In this document: positions 29,896-37,825 of the stretch, piece after piece | Numbering within the stretch: the stretch's first letter is position 1 | Layout: every line of letters starts with the position of its first letter | Assembly: GCF_000423425.1 (NCBI RefSeq) | Contig: NZ_KE384017.1 | Location: forward strand, 9,667-47,818 | From: Meiothermus rufus DSM 22234 | GTDB taxonomy: Bacteria; Deinococcota; Deinococci; Deinococcales; Thermaceae | DNA: 38,152 nt | Reading direction: 5' to 3' | Notes under the pieces: model-generated | Databases searched by the model: none | Told to the model about the DNA's origin: nothing | Seen by the model: only the letters and a program-made list of their open reading frames with translations | Translations under genes and position numbers: made by a program

Positions 29896-30627
29896 CTACC
29901 GGGGCTTAACCTGCGGGGTGGCCGAGAGCACCAGCCGTACAAAACGGATAAGCCGGGGAAAGCGGCCCCAGCGCCTGCGGTCGGTGGCTATGCGCACCAA
30001 CCACTCTATTTTTAGCCGCTGGGCCCAGCCGGGGGCCCGCTGAACCTCTCCGGCCAGTACGTCGAGCATACCCCCTACACCGATGGCGACCCGGGCCCCA
30101 AGCCGGGCCTTGTTGCGGTGGATGAAGGTATCCTGCCGCTCACCCATACCCACCACCAATAGGTCGGGTTGGGCTTGCCGAATGGCCTGAACCACGGCTT
30201 CTTCGTCCTTGAAGTACCCATCCTGTACACCGCAGACCTGGACGCCCCAGCGGGCCTGGGCGGCCTCGGCAGCCCGCTGGGCTACCCCCGGGGCGGCCCC
30301 CAGAAAATAGACCCTGAGCCGGGGGCCCATACGGGCAAAAATCGCTGGTAAGATCTCTGCGCCGGGTACCCGGTCGGCCAGGCGGAAGCCGGTCAGCCGC
30401 CGCACAGCCCAGACAATGCCCACCCCATCCGCGGTAACCAGCTCGCTTTCCCACAGGGCCTGGCGCAGAGCAGGGTCGCTTTGCGCCCGTACTACCGCCT
30501 CGGGGTTGGTGGTGATGATCTGCTGGCAGTGGGCCTGGGGTTGGGCGATTTTCGCCTCGATCCAGTCCAGGGTCTGTTCCAGGCTCACCAGGTCTACCGG
30601 GGTTCCCAGAATAGCCACGCGCTGCAT
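29896..30627 (-). CDS. WecG/TagA/CpsF-family glycosyltransferase
   Basis: 243 residues. Family blocks: VAILGTPVDLVSLEQTLDWI at the start, IITTNPEAVVRAQSDP, ELVTADGVGIVWAVRRLTG, RVYFLGAAPGVAQRAA and LLVVGMGERQDTFIHRNK, ending with RIATDRRRWGRFPRL. These enzymes add N-acetylmannosamine or a related sugar to an undecaprenyl-linked acceptor in surface polysaccharide or teichoic-acid-like synthesis. The exact sugar is not predictable. The C-terminal basic/hydrophobic stretch likely binds the membrane. It starts 3 bp after the ComB-like stop, so the two are co-transcribed. Confidence 0.92.
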   Translation of the reverse strand: MQRVAILGTPVDLVSLEQTLDWIEAKIAQPQAHCQQIITTNPEAVVRAQSDPALRQALWESELVTADGVGIVWAVRRLTGFRLADRVPGAEILPAIFARMGPRLRVYFLGAAPGVAQRAAEAAQARWGVQVCGVQDGYFKDEEAVVQAIRQAQPDLLVVGMGERQDTFIHRNKARLGARVAIGVGGMLDVLAGEVQRAPGWAQRLKIEWLVRIATDRRRWGRFPRLIRFVRLVLSATPQVKPR

Positions 30628-30630
30628 AGC

Positions 30631-31362
30631 CTATCCTGCCTGGAAACAAAAGCCGTATCGGTCCTTGGAAAGACCGTAGCGTTGGGCCTCGAGCACCCGC
30701 ACCTGACAGAGGCGGGGCACCTTGTCTTCCACGCTGACCAGGCTGCCCAGGGCTAGCTCTTCGCTCTGGCCGGCTTTGAGCAACCGTTGGCCTAGCTCAG
30801 ACTGCACTAGGGATTCCTGAGGGTCGGGGAAGGATTTAAGTAAGCTGATGGCCAAGCGTGCCCCTTCTTGTAGGGCATTAGGTTGCTCTAGGGATTGGTG
30901 CAGCCGTTTGGCAATGAAACCCGCGGCCACGGTGTTGGCTAAGCTGGGCTCGAGGGCTTGGGCTGCCGCCACCACGGTGGTTATCTGCTTAGCCAGGGCG
31001 TACTGGACAGCATGCCGGGCATTGCGGAAGTAGGCCAGGGCGCTTCCCACCGGCATCTGTTCCAATGAAGCGGCCAGGTCGCGCGACAAGAGTACACAGG
31101 TTTGGCCCTCGAGGCGGAGCCTGCCCAGGGTTTGCAGCGAGAGGCCCTGGTGGAAGCCCTCGGGGGGAAGCCCCTCTTCTTCCCCTAATAGAAGGCCCCC
31201 TTCCTCAGCCAGGATGCGGGCTGCCCGCACGCTTTTAGCCACCCAGACCGCCCGGGCCCCACCTGCCAACAGCAGGCCCACCGCACTGCCGTAAAACACG
31301 TCTGCCAAAAGCACGGGCTGAGGGTAAGGAGGGTTGGGAACCAAATCGACCCGGAGTGTCAC
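30631..31362 (-). CDS. ComB-like (2-phosphosulfolactate phosphatase family) protein, divergent
   Basis: 243 residues, GTG start. The fold pattern of ComB is visible: LLADVFYGSAVGLLLAGGARAVWVAKS, the LLGEEEGLPPEGFHQGLS block, and SLANTVAAGFIAKRL near the position of the SLEDALCAGAI motif. However, the TTTNGT-like stretch common in the family reads LLSRDLA here, so 2-phosphosulfolactate phosphatase activity is doubtful. Coenzyme M synthesis is not expected in this organism, so a different substrate or a non-catalytic role is more likely. A perfect TATAAT (31399-31394) lies upstream on the minus strand and GGAGG is 10 nt before the GTG. Confidence 0.75.
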   Translation of the reverse strand: MTLRVDLVPNPPYPQPVLLADVFYGSAVGLLLAGGARAVWVAKSVRAARILAEEGGLLLGEEEGLPPEGFHQGLSLQTLGRLRLEGQTCVLLSRDLAASLEQMPVGSALAYFRNARHAVQYALAKQITTVVAAAQALEPSLANTVAAGFIAKRLHQSLEQPNALQEGARLAISLLKSFPDPQESLVQSELGQRLLKAGQSEELALGSLVSVEDKVPRLCQVRVLEAQRYGLSKDRYGFCFQAG

Positions 31363-31425
31363 GTGGGGCTAGCCTCCATAAAATTCCTGCGGCATTATAA
31401 GCCACATTGGTGGGTTGAAGCCGCA

Positions 31426-31959
31426 CTAGCTGCGCAGCAGCAGCACCGGGCCCTCGCCCAGTGGGGGAAGGTCGGCCAGGCTTTCCAGGCCAAACAGCTC
31501 CAAAAAGCGCTCGGTGGTTCCGTACAGCTTGGGCCGTCCAATAGCCTCTTTTTCCCCTACCACCTGTACCAGTTGGCGCTCTAGTAGGCTTTCCAGCACC
31601 CCCTCCACACTTTTGCCCCGTAGGGCTTCCAGCTCGGCCCGGGTGAGGGGTTGCTGATAGGCGATGAGGGCCAGCACCTCGAGGGCAGCCTTGGATAGGC
31701 GCGGTGGGGTAGGGCGCAAGACCTGCTCCACTGCGGCAAGGTGCGAAGGATGAACCACCAGCCGCCAGCCCCCGGCCACCCGCTCGAGCTGTACACCGGT
31801 CTTGCCCTCGCGAAGCTCGTGCTCGAGGGCCACGATGGCCCTGAGCAGGGCTTCCTCTGGGCCCAGGGGTGCGAGCTCGCGTAGGGATAAGGGCCGGCCT
31901 GCGGCGAAGAAAACCGCAAGAATCTGGGCTTTTAGGGTTGGGGTATCCGGTGTGCTCAT
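31426..31959 (-). CDS. scpB: Segregation and condensation protein B
   Basis: 177 residues forming two winged-helix domains, with the conserved core LSKAALEVLALIAYQQPLTRAELEALRGKSVEGVLESLLE and GRPKLYGTTERFLELFGL. ScpB binds ScpA and SMC to build the condensin complex. scpA is not in this window; in many genomes it lies next to scpB. The ATG of MSTPDTPTL is used; the open frame extends 19 codons more but without homology. It diverges from pilC, with 42 bp between the starts. Confidence 0.93.
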   Translation of the reverse strand: MSTPDTPTLKAQILAVFFAAGRPLSLRELAPLGPEEALLRAIVALEHELREGKTGVQLERVAGGWRLVVHPSHLAAVEQVLRPTPPRLSKAALEVLALIAYQQPLTRAELEALRGKSVEGVLESLLERQLVQVVGEKEAIGRPKLYGTTERFLELFGLESLADLPPLGEGPVLLLRS

Positions 31960-31986
31960 GTCACCTACGCCTAACCTTCCCGTGGC

Positions 31987-31992
31987 TATACT
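31987..31992 (+). promoter_or_regulatory. -10 box of pilC
   Basis: TATACT lies 9 nt before the pilC ATG; no convincing -35. The divergent scpB start is 28 bp away. Confidence 0.4.
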
Positions 31993-32001
31993 AGGGGCAG
32001 T

Positions 32002-33222
32002 ATGCCAACCTATCAATATAAGGCCAGGGATAAGCAGGGGCGGCTGATAAACGCGGTGATTGAGGCCGACGATATCCGCACAGCCGCCCGCGCGCTGCGG
32101 GAAAAGGGCCTGTTCATCGCCGAGATTAAGGAACCGGGGCGGGGCCTGCAGGCCGAGATCAAGCTACCGGGTCTGGAGCCTAAGCCGGGGTTGAAAGACC
32201 TCGCCATCTTCAGCCGCCAGCTGGCCACCATGCTCAACGCGGGCCTTCCCATTGTGCAGGCCCTGGCTATTTTGGAGAGGCAAACCGAGAAAAAGAAGTT
32301 CCAGGAGATTCTCAAGCAGATTCGTACCGAGGTGGAGGGAGGGGCTAACTTCAGTGAAGCCCTGAGCAAGCACAAATTGTTCAGCCGGCTCTACATCAAC
32401 CTAGTGCGGGCCGGTGAGACCTCGGGTACCCTGGACGCCATTCTGGATCGCTTGGCCACCTTTTTGGAAAACGAGCTGGCCCTTCTGGGCAAGATTCGCT
32501 CGGCCCTGACCTACCCGGCCATTGTGTTTGTGTTTGCGGTGGGGGTGACCTACTTCCTCTTGACCAGCATAGTGCCGCAGTTTGCCCAGATTCTGACTGG
32601 CCTAGGCTCCGAACTACCCCTTTTGACCCGCGCCCTGATGGCCATCTCCGATTTTCTGCGCCAGGGTACCCTCTTCATCCTTTTGATAGCGGTAGGGCTT
32701 TACTTTGCCTACCGCTCCTATTACCGCACCGATAAGGGGCGGCACCAGATCGATCAGATCAAGCTCAAGCTGCCGGTGTTCGGCAACCTGATGAAAAAAA
32801 GCGCCCTGGCTCGCTTTTCCCGCACCTTTGGCCTTCTGATTTCCAGCGGGGTGAACATCGTCGAAGCCCTGGACATTACCAAAGGAACCGCCGGGAACGC
32901 CATTGTAGAGGACATCCTCGAGCAGACCAAGATCGCCATCCAGGCCGGTGAGCCGCTCTACACCACCATCCAGGCCAATCCCCAGGTCTTTCCGCCTATG
33001 GTCAGCTCCATGATGGCCATTGGCGAGGAGACCGGGGCTTTGGATACCATGCTGATCAAGATAGCCGACTTCTATGAGCGTGAGGTGGATGAGGCCGTGA
33101 GCGCCCTCACTGCGGCCATCGAGCCTCTGATGATTATCTTCCTGGGCTTTATCGTGGGCGTGATTGTGGCCGGGATGTTCCTGCCGCTGTTCAAGATCAT
33201 CGGAACCCTGTCAGCGCAATAA
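32002..33222 (+). CDS. pilC: Type IV pilus / type II secretion inner-membrane protein PilC (GspF)
   Basis: 406 residues. It begins MPTYQYKARDKQGRL and has two homologous GspF cytoplasmic domains (FSRQLATMLNAGLPIVQAL and FSRTFGLLISSGVNIVEAL) and three membrane helices (around 170-190, 220-240 and the C-terminal 375-395, ending in GMFLPLFKIIGTLS). PilC is the platform on which the PilF/PilT motors act; in Thermaceae it is needed for pili, twitching and natural transformation (family knowledge). No other pilus gene lies in the window. Its 3' end overlaps the EVE gene on the other strand by 26 bp. Confidence 0.95.
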   Translation: MPTYQYKARDKQGRLINAVIEADDIRTAARALREKGLFIAEIKEPGRGLQAEIKLPGLEPKPGLKDLAIFSRQLATMLNAGLPIVQALAILERQTEKKKFQEILKQIRTEVEGGANFSEALSKHKLFSRLYINLVRAGETSGTLDAILDRLATFLENELALLGKIRSALTYPAIVFVFAVGVTYFLLTSIVPQFAQILTGLGSELPLLTRALMAISDFLRQGTLFILLIAVGLYFAYRSYYRTDKGRHQIDQIKLKLPVFGNLMKKSALARFSRTFGLLISSGVNIVEALDITKGTAGNAIVEDILEQTKIAIQAGEPLYTTIQANPQVFPPMVSSMMAIGEETGALDTMLIKIADFYEREVDEAVSALTAAIEPLMIIFLGFIVGVIVAGMFLPLFKIIGTLSAQ

Positions 33223-33655
33223 TCGCCTGGGCCACCTCGAGGTCCACCGGCATCACCGAAAGGCGGTTGCCCCGGCGCAGCAGGGGAAGCTGGTCGGGGC
33301 TAAATTGCTGCCGCAGGGCCTCTAGGGTTAGCATGCTGGGGAATTTCGCCGCAAAGCCTACCCGCACCGTCCACCAGCGGGGCTGCTCCGGCTTACTTTT
33401 GGGGTCGAAGTAAGGGGAGTGGGGGTCGAACTGGGTAGGGTCGGGGCAGGGGGCCTCGAGCACCCGGCAAAGCCCCACGATGCCCGGAGGTTGGGTGCTG
33501 GAATGGTAGAAAAAGGCCAGGTCGCCTACCTGCATGGCCCGTAGGTAGTTGCGCGCCTGGTAGTTGCGCACCCCATCCCAGAGGGTGCTTTGCTGTTGGG
33601 CGAGGTCGTCGATGCTGTAGACCTGGGGTTCAGACTTGAGTAGCCAGTAGCGCAT
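33197..33655 (-). CDS. EVE domain protein (modified-nucleobase reader fold)
   Basis: 152 residues, a single EVE domain (PUA-like). Markers: MRYWLLKSEPQVYSIDDL, WDGVRNYQARNYLRAMQVGDLAFFYHSS and GIVGLCRVLEAP, then WWTVRVGFAAKF. The W/Y/R aromatic cage positions are retained. EVE/YTH-like domains bind modified bases such as 5-methylcytosine in DNA or modified RNA; in bacteria many are tied to restriction or tRNA biology, but no such partner is adjacent here. The start at 33655 is an ATG; its promoter is unclear. Confidence 0.93.
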   Translation of the reverse strand: MRYWLLKSEPQVYSIDDLAQQQSTLWDGVRNYQARNYLRAMQVGDLAFFYHSSTQPPGIVGLCRVLEAPCPDPTQFDPHSPYFDPKSKPEQPRWWTVRVGFAAKFPSMLTLEALRQQFSPDQLPLLRRGNRLSVMPVDLEVAQAIIALTGFR

Positions 33656-33700
33656 ACCCCTGCTAGTGTGACGACTCCCCAGACTAAAGTCCAGGGCTTC

Positions 33701-33728
33701 TCGGGCATCGTAGCCTCGCTACGCCCGA
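33701..33728. other. Imperfect inverted repeat in the EVE-glcD intergenic region
   Basis: TCGGG pairs with CCCGA (33701-33705, 33723-33727) and CGTAG with CTACG (33709-33713, 33719-33723) around the loop CCTCG, with a three-base bulge. There is no T tract and the flanking genes diverge, so it is not a terminator; it may be a dispersed intergenic element. The remaining 33656-33862 shows only the glcD -10 box. Confidence 0.35.
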
Positions 33729-33850
33729 AGGCTCCGTCCGAGCCCACAAAACCTTGACTCCGTATCGGGGGGCGATGACCATGCTCAAGCTCCCCCACGG
33801 GTTTGCGTTCTTGGCTAAAAGCCTTCCACAAAAGGGCATGGCTGGTTTGC

Positions 33851-33856
33851 TAAGCT
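33851..33856 (+). promoter_or_regulatory. -10 box of glcD
   Basis: TAAGCT lies 6 nt before the GTG start at 33863, matching the leaderless pattern; -35 not recognised. Confidence 0.4.
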
Positions 33857-33862
33857 GGTGGG

Positions 33863-35311
33863 GTGATCCTCAACCTTGGTAGAAAGCCGGTCAAACCCAC
33901 GCTTCGCCGAGAATGGGCCCAGCCTGCCCGCACCGCCCAGGAGTTGTTGGAGCGCCTAGGGCCCGAGAAGGTGCTGCTCGAGCGGGCCCAGCGGCGCAAC
34001 TATGCCTACGATGGCATCGCGCTGGGGGTGACCCCGGCGCTGGTGATCCTGCCTACCTCCACCGCCGATGTGGTGGAGGTGGTGCGCTTTGCCCACCAGG
34101 TGGGGCTGCCCATCGTGCCCCGAGGGGCAGCCAGCGGGTTGTCGGGCGGTGCGGTGCCGCTGGAGGAGTCCATCGTGGTGTCTTTTACCCGCATGACCGC
34201 TCTGTCCATCGACCCTCAGGCCCGCATCGCCACGGCCCAGCCTGGGGTGGTGACCTACCGCGTTAGCGAAGCCGCCCGGCCCTATGGGCTGTTCTACCCG
34301 CCCGACCCGGCCTCCTTTCGCACCAGCACCATCGGGGGCAACCTGGCCGAGAACGCCGGAGGGCCCATGTGCTTCAAGTGGGGGGTCAGCGGCGATTATG
34401 TGCTGGGCCTCGAGTTTGTGGACGCTTCCGGCCAGGTGCACCGCCTGGAGCGCCAGGCCTACGACCTGGTGGGGCTCTTGGTGGGCTCTGAGGGCACTTT
34501 GGGCCTGATGACCGAGGCTAAGTTGCGCCTCGAGCCTCTACCGCGCTATACCCATACCCTGATGGCTACCTTTGCCGAGGTAGGCCAGGCGGCGGAGGCG
34601 GTCTCCCAGGCCATTGCGGCAGGGGCGGTGCCCAGCAAGCTGGAGTTTATGGACAACGGCTGCATCTGTGCTGTGGAAGACTACCTACGGCTGGGCCTGC
34701 CGCGCCAGGCAGCGGCTTTGCTGCTGGTGGATACCGACGGCGACGATCCGCAGGTGGTGGCGGAAGAACTGGCCTGGGTGGCCGAGGCCTGCCGGCAACA
34801 CGGGGGCCAGGTGCGCCTGGCCCACGATGCTGCCGAGCGGGAGGCCTTATGGAAGGCCCGGCGCTCCATCTCGCCGGCTATTGGGGCCATCAAACCCAAG
34901 CGCTTGAACGAGGATATCGCGGTACCCCGCTCGAGCCTGCCCGCGGTGGTGCGGGCCATCGAGGCCCTGGGGCGGCAGTATGGCCTGCAGGTGGTGCAGT
35001 TCGGGCATATAGGGGATGGCAACCTGCACCCCAACGTGCTCTTCGACCCTCGGCAGGACCCGGAGGAAAAGGTTTGGGAACTGCTGCACGAGATTGCCCG
35101 GGTGGCCCTTAGGCATGGCGGGGTGCTCTCTGGCGAGCATGGGATCGGCTTTATGAAGCGCGATTTCATGCCGGAGGCGGTGGATCCCACCACCCTCGAG
35201 GCCCTCTACCACCTCAAGGCCGCCTTCGACCCGGCCAACCGCCTGAACCCCGGAAAAGTGTTGCCCCAGACCTACTCCCCTCTCCCTGAAAGCGCCAAGC
35301 TAAGCCCATGA
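33863..35311 (+). CDS. glcD: FAD-binding oxidase GlcD type (glycolate / D-lactate dehydrogenase)
   Basis: 482 residues, GTG start. PCMH-type FAD domain: [16 protein letters not shown] and [36 protein letters not shown]-terminal oxidase domain with [16 protein letters not shown] (metal/substrate histidines) and [15 protein letters not shown]. It is the catalytic flavoprotein of glycolate or D-2-hydroxyacid oxidation; the substrate cannot be read from sequence. GlcE and GlcF partners are not adjacent; instead a small membrane protein gene overlaps its stop by 4 bp (ATGA). Confidence 0.92.
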   Translation: MILNLGRKPVKPTLRREWAQPARTAQELLERLGPEKVLLERAQRRNYAYDGIALGVTPALVILPTSTADVVEVVRFAHQVGLPIVPRGAASGLSGGAVPLEESIVVSFTRMTALSIDPQARIATAQPGVVTYRVSEAARPYGLFYPPDPASFRTSTIGGNLAENAGGPMCFKWGVSGDYVLGLEFVDASGQVHRLERQAYDLVGLLVGSEGTLGLMTEAKLRLEPLPRYTHTLMATFAEVGQAAEAVSQAIAAGAVPSKLEFMDNGCICAVEDYLRLGLPRQAAALLLVDTDGDDPQVVAEELAWVAEACRQHGGQVRLAHDAAEREALWKARRSISPAIGAIKPKRLNEDIAVPRSSLPAVVRAIEALGRQYGLQVVQFGHIGDGNLHPNVLFDPRQDPEEKVWELLHEIARVALRHGGVLSGEHGIGFMKRDFMPEAVDPTTLEALYHLKAAFDPANRLNPGKVLPQTYSPLPESAKLSP

Positions 35312-35823
35312 GCCGAAGCTTTGCTGTGGCGTTGCTGGTTTGCTTAGGGCTGGGGTTGGCCCAGGCCCCGTTTTCCCTTGGGGTGGCCAACACCGAGGCC
35401 CCTTCCCCTCGGCCTACCTGGGAAGGGCTGCTCTTTGGCCCAGCACCCGAAGGCTACCGCGGCCTGGCCACCTCCGCCCGGCTGCTGGCCTGGAGTGTTC
35501 CTTGGGCCTTGGTGGGCTCGAGCCTAGGGCTTTTGAGCGAGAACCCCGCTCAGCGCTCCTTCTGGCTGACCCACGCCATCTGGGCTTCGGTCAATAGCGG
35601 CATCGCCTTGGTGGGCCTGCTGGGCCCCGAGCCAGAGAAGGCTTATCTGCGTGACCTGCTCTACCTCAACGCCGGGTTAGACCTGCTCTACATCGCCGGA
35701 GGGATTTACCTAGCCCTGCGGCCCGAGGCTCGCAGCCAGGGGGCGGGATGGGCCATTGTTTTGCAGGGAACCTGGTTGTTGCTCTTCGACCTCTTCAATG
35801 CCCTGGCCTTGGAGGGGGGCTAG
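35308..35823 (+). CDS. Small integral membrane protein, translationally coupled to glcD
   Basis: 171 residues, no family recognised with confidence; the layout is reminiscent of DUF6992-type proteins. A signal-like N-terminus ([17 protein letters not shown]) is followed by helices [55 protein letters not shown] and [21 protein letters not shown]. The start overlaps the glcD stop, so it is co-translated; it might anchor or couple the oxidase to the membrane (inference). Its end overlaps the pyrophosphatase-like gene on the other strand by 29 bp. Confidence 0.75.
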   Translation: MSRSFAVALLVCLGLGLAQAPFSLGVANTEAPSPRPTWEGLLFGPAPEGYRGLATSARLLAWSVPWALVGSSLGLLSENPAQRSFWLTHAIWASVNSGIALVGLLGPEPEKAYLRDLLYLNAGLDLLYIAGGIYLALRPEARSQGAGWAIVLQGTWLLLFDLFNALALEGG

Positions 35824-36202
35824 GTAGGCGGCGGATGAGGGCCAGGGCTTGCGCCTGGTCTAGCAAGCGTACCTCCCGCCCGGCAAACCAGGCCCAAAGC
35901 CCCGCCCAGTCCAGCTGCTCCAGACCGCCGGGGGGGCCTAGAATCGCCTTGTGGTCGCCATCCGCCAGATAGAGCAGCCCCAGCACCTGGCCCACCCGCC
36001 GCTGGCCCACGGCGATGGGCTCGAGGCTAGCCCAGATGGCGTCCAGGTAGTCCTGGTCGGCAGGGTTGAAATACGCGGGCACCAGGCCGTAGTTGACCGG
36101 GGCGGCCTGGGCAGGGGGTGGGTGGGGCTGCAGCCGCTCGCCATCCCACCGGAAGCGCTCGAGGCTTCCCAGGCTCCACTCCACAATCATTTCCAGTTCC
36201 AT
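35795..36202 (-). CDS. Short, divergent inorganic pyrophosphatase-like protein
   Basis: 135 residues. NYGLVPAYFNPADQDYLDAIW matches the family I pyrophosphatase core Y-G-(F/Y)-I-P...D-G-D-P-x-D, with all three aspartates of that loop. VGQVLGLLYLADGDHK corresponds to RPIGVLxMxDEAGxDxK, keeping the later Asp and Lys but with a shortened loop that loses the first Asp. The N-terminal part with the usual Lys/Glu/Arg of the active site is missing or unrecognisable, so activity is uncertain. ATG at 36202 is preferred (AAGGA 8 nt upstream) to one at 36211. It lies 12 bp after mgtE in the same direction, a suggestive link because pyrophosphatases need Mg2+. Confidence 0.65.
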   Translation of the reverse strand: MELEMIVEWSLGSLERFRWDGERLQPHPPPAQAAPVNYGLVPAYFNPADQDYLDAIWASLEPIAVGQRRVGQVLGLLYLADGDHKAILGPPGGLEQLDWAGLWAWFAGREVRLLDQAQALALIRRLPSPPPRPGH

Positions 36203-36214
36203 GCTTCTCATCCT

Positions 36215-37582
36215 TCAGATACCCAGCCCCAGCAGCCAACGGGCGACGCTCAGATAGATCATTAGGCCGGTAATGTCGGTGATGGTGGCGATCAGGGGGT
36301 TGGAGATCAGGGCCGGGTCGAGCCGTAGCCTGCGCAGCAGAATGGGCAGCATGGCCCCGGCGATGTTGGCGATCAGCACCACCAGTCCCAGGGAAAGCCC
36401 CACCACCGCCAGAAGCTGGGCCTCCCCATCCAGCAAAACCTTGATGCTGAGAAGCGCGGCCAGGGTTAGGCCCAGCAGAAAGCCCACCCCCAGCTCCTTG
36501 CGCAGCACCCGCCACCAGTCGCGTAGCTCCACGTCGCGGGTGGCTAAGGCCCGTACGATCAGGGTGCTGGACTGGTTGCCGGTGTTCCCTCCGGTACCCA
36601 CCAACACCGGTACATAAAAGGCCAGCGCGGTTACCGCAGCCAGCACCGATTCGAAGCCTTGCAGAATGCTGCTGGTGATGCTGCCAGTGATAACCAGGAT
36701 CACCAGCCAGCGCACCCGGGCGCTCCACAGCTCCCACACGCTGGACTGGCTGTAGACCAGCTCGGGTGATTCCACCGCGCCCAGGCGGTAAATGTCCTCG
36801 GTGGCCTCCTCCTCGATGATGTCTACCACGTCGTCGATGGTAACGATGCCCACCAGCTTTTTCTCTTCGTCCACTACGGGCAACACGGTGAAGTTGTAGT
36901 CGGCCATTAGGCGGGCTACTTCTTCCTGGTCGGTATCGTCCCGCACGTAGATGACGTCGGGGTTCATGATCTCGGCCACCTTGGTCTTGGGGTCGGCCAC
37001 GATCAGGTCCCGTAGGGTGAGTACCCCTTGCAGGTGCTCCTCGGCGTCCACTACGTAAATTACGTAAATCTGCTCGGCGTCGGGGGCTTCGCGGCGCAGG
37101 AAGCGGAAGACCTCTTCTACCCGCATATCGTCGCGCACCGCGATGTACTCCGGGGTCATAATGCCCCCAGCCTGGTCCTCAGCGTACTCGGTGAGTTCTT
37201 CCACCTCGGCCCGGGTCTCGGGGTCAAGCTGGCGCAACAGAGCCTGGGCCGCCTCGGGACTGTTTTCCTCCTCCACGGCGTTAATGGTGTCGGCTAGGTC
37301 GTCGAGGGAGAGTTCCTCCAGAATCTCCTTCACCCGCCAGGGGGGCAAAGCCTCTAGCAGTTCGGCCTGCTCGGCTTCCTCGAGGTGGCTGAAGACCTCA
37401 GCCGCATCGGGCGGGGAGAGCAAGGTAAGCACCACCCGCCGGTGCTCGGCGGATAGCTTGGGCCAGTGCTCCAGAATCTGGGCGGGGTAGAGTTCCTCCA
37501 GCGCAGTCTTGACCCTGAAGGCATCGTTTTCCGCTAGGGCGGCCTCGAGGGCTTTTATTTCCCGGTTTTCAGTCTGGTACAT
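36215..37582 (-). CDS. mgtE: Magnesium channel/transporter MgtE
   Basis: 455 residues, like Thermus thermophilus MgtE (450). Cytoplasmic N domain (helical, EEL/LL-rich), two CBS domains (GGIMTPEYIAVRDDM... and AEIMNPDVIYVRDDTDQEEVARL), the connecting plug helix, and five membrane helices with the signature PVLVGTGGNTGNQSSTLIVRALA. Mg2+ binding to the acidic N and CBS domains closes the pore, so the channel senses cytosolic Mg2+. GAAGGAGG is 6 nt before the ATG. The 243-bp upstream region forms a structured leader and is next to an insertion sequence. Confidence 0.96.
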   Translation of the reverse strand: MYQTENREIKALEAALAENDAFRVKTALEELYPAQILEHWPKLSAEHRRVVLTLLSPPDAAEVFSHLEEAEQAELLEALPPWRVKEILEELSLDDLADTINAVEEENSPEAAQALLRQLDPETRAEVEELTEYAEDQAGGIMTPEYIAVRDDMRVEEVFRFLRREAPDAEQIYVIYVVDAEEHLQGVLTLRDLIVADPKTKVAEIMNPDVIYVRDDTDQEEVARLMADYNFTVLPVVDEEKKLVGIVTIDDVVDIIEEEATEDIYRLGAVESPELVYSQSSVWELWSARVRWLVILVITGSITSSILQGFESVLAAVTALAFYVPVLVGTGGNTGNQSSTLIVRALATRDVELRDWWRVLRKELGVGFLLGLTLAALLSIKVLLDGEAQLLAVVGLSLGLVVLIANIAGAMLPILLRRLRLDPALISNPLIATITDITGLMIYLSVARWLLGLGI

Positions 37583-37740
37583 GTGCGGCCTCCTTCGGTT
37601 TTCGGCCTGAGCCGAATCTTGGAAGGAAGCTCCGCAGGCTACACGGTTTGTCGAGGATTAGCCGGTGTAGGAGAACACCGGGCCAAACCTTCGACTAGAA
37701 CTGTGATCTTCCACGGTGCCTCCTATCGGCCTTCTTGCCT
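37583..37740 (-). other. Structured 5' leader of mgtE
   Basis: The mgtE upstream RNA can form a perfect 7-bp hairpin CCGGTGT/ACACCGG (37681-37662) and a 6-bp hairpin TTCGGC/GCCGAA (37616-37601). The first arm of the latter can instead pair with CCGAA at the ribosome site (CCGAAGGAGG, 37598-37589), and the CCTTCC tract at 37622-37627 can also pair with it. This could switch translation. The conserved M-box sequences are not found, so no known Mg riboswitch class is assigned. No convincing promoter is visible. Confidence 0.4.
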
Positions 37741-37793
37741 TGACTAAACCCGATTGTCTAGCCCTGCAATACGGCCTGCACCAGCCTAGCACT

Positions 37794-37808
37794 CCCAGCA
37801 CTTCTGGG
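37794..37808. other. Small hairpin beyond the transposase stop
   Basis: CCCAG-CACTT-CTGGG, a perfect 5-bp stem, lies 18 bp after the transposase stop on its transcript. No T tract follows, so a terminator role is weak. Confidence 0.3.
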
Positions 37809-37825
37809 CAAGCAAATGTAATCGG

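Noticed and set aside
37583-37740. M-box (ykoK) or yybP-ykoY riboswitch
   Set aside because: The conserved sequence blocks of neither class could be found, so only a generic structured leader is reported.
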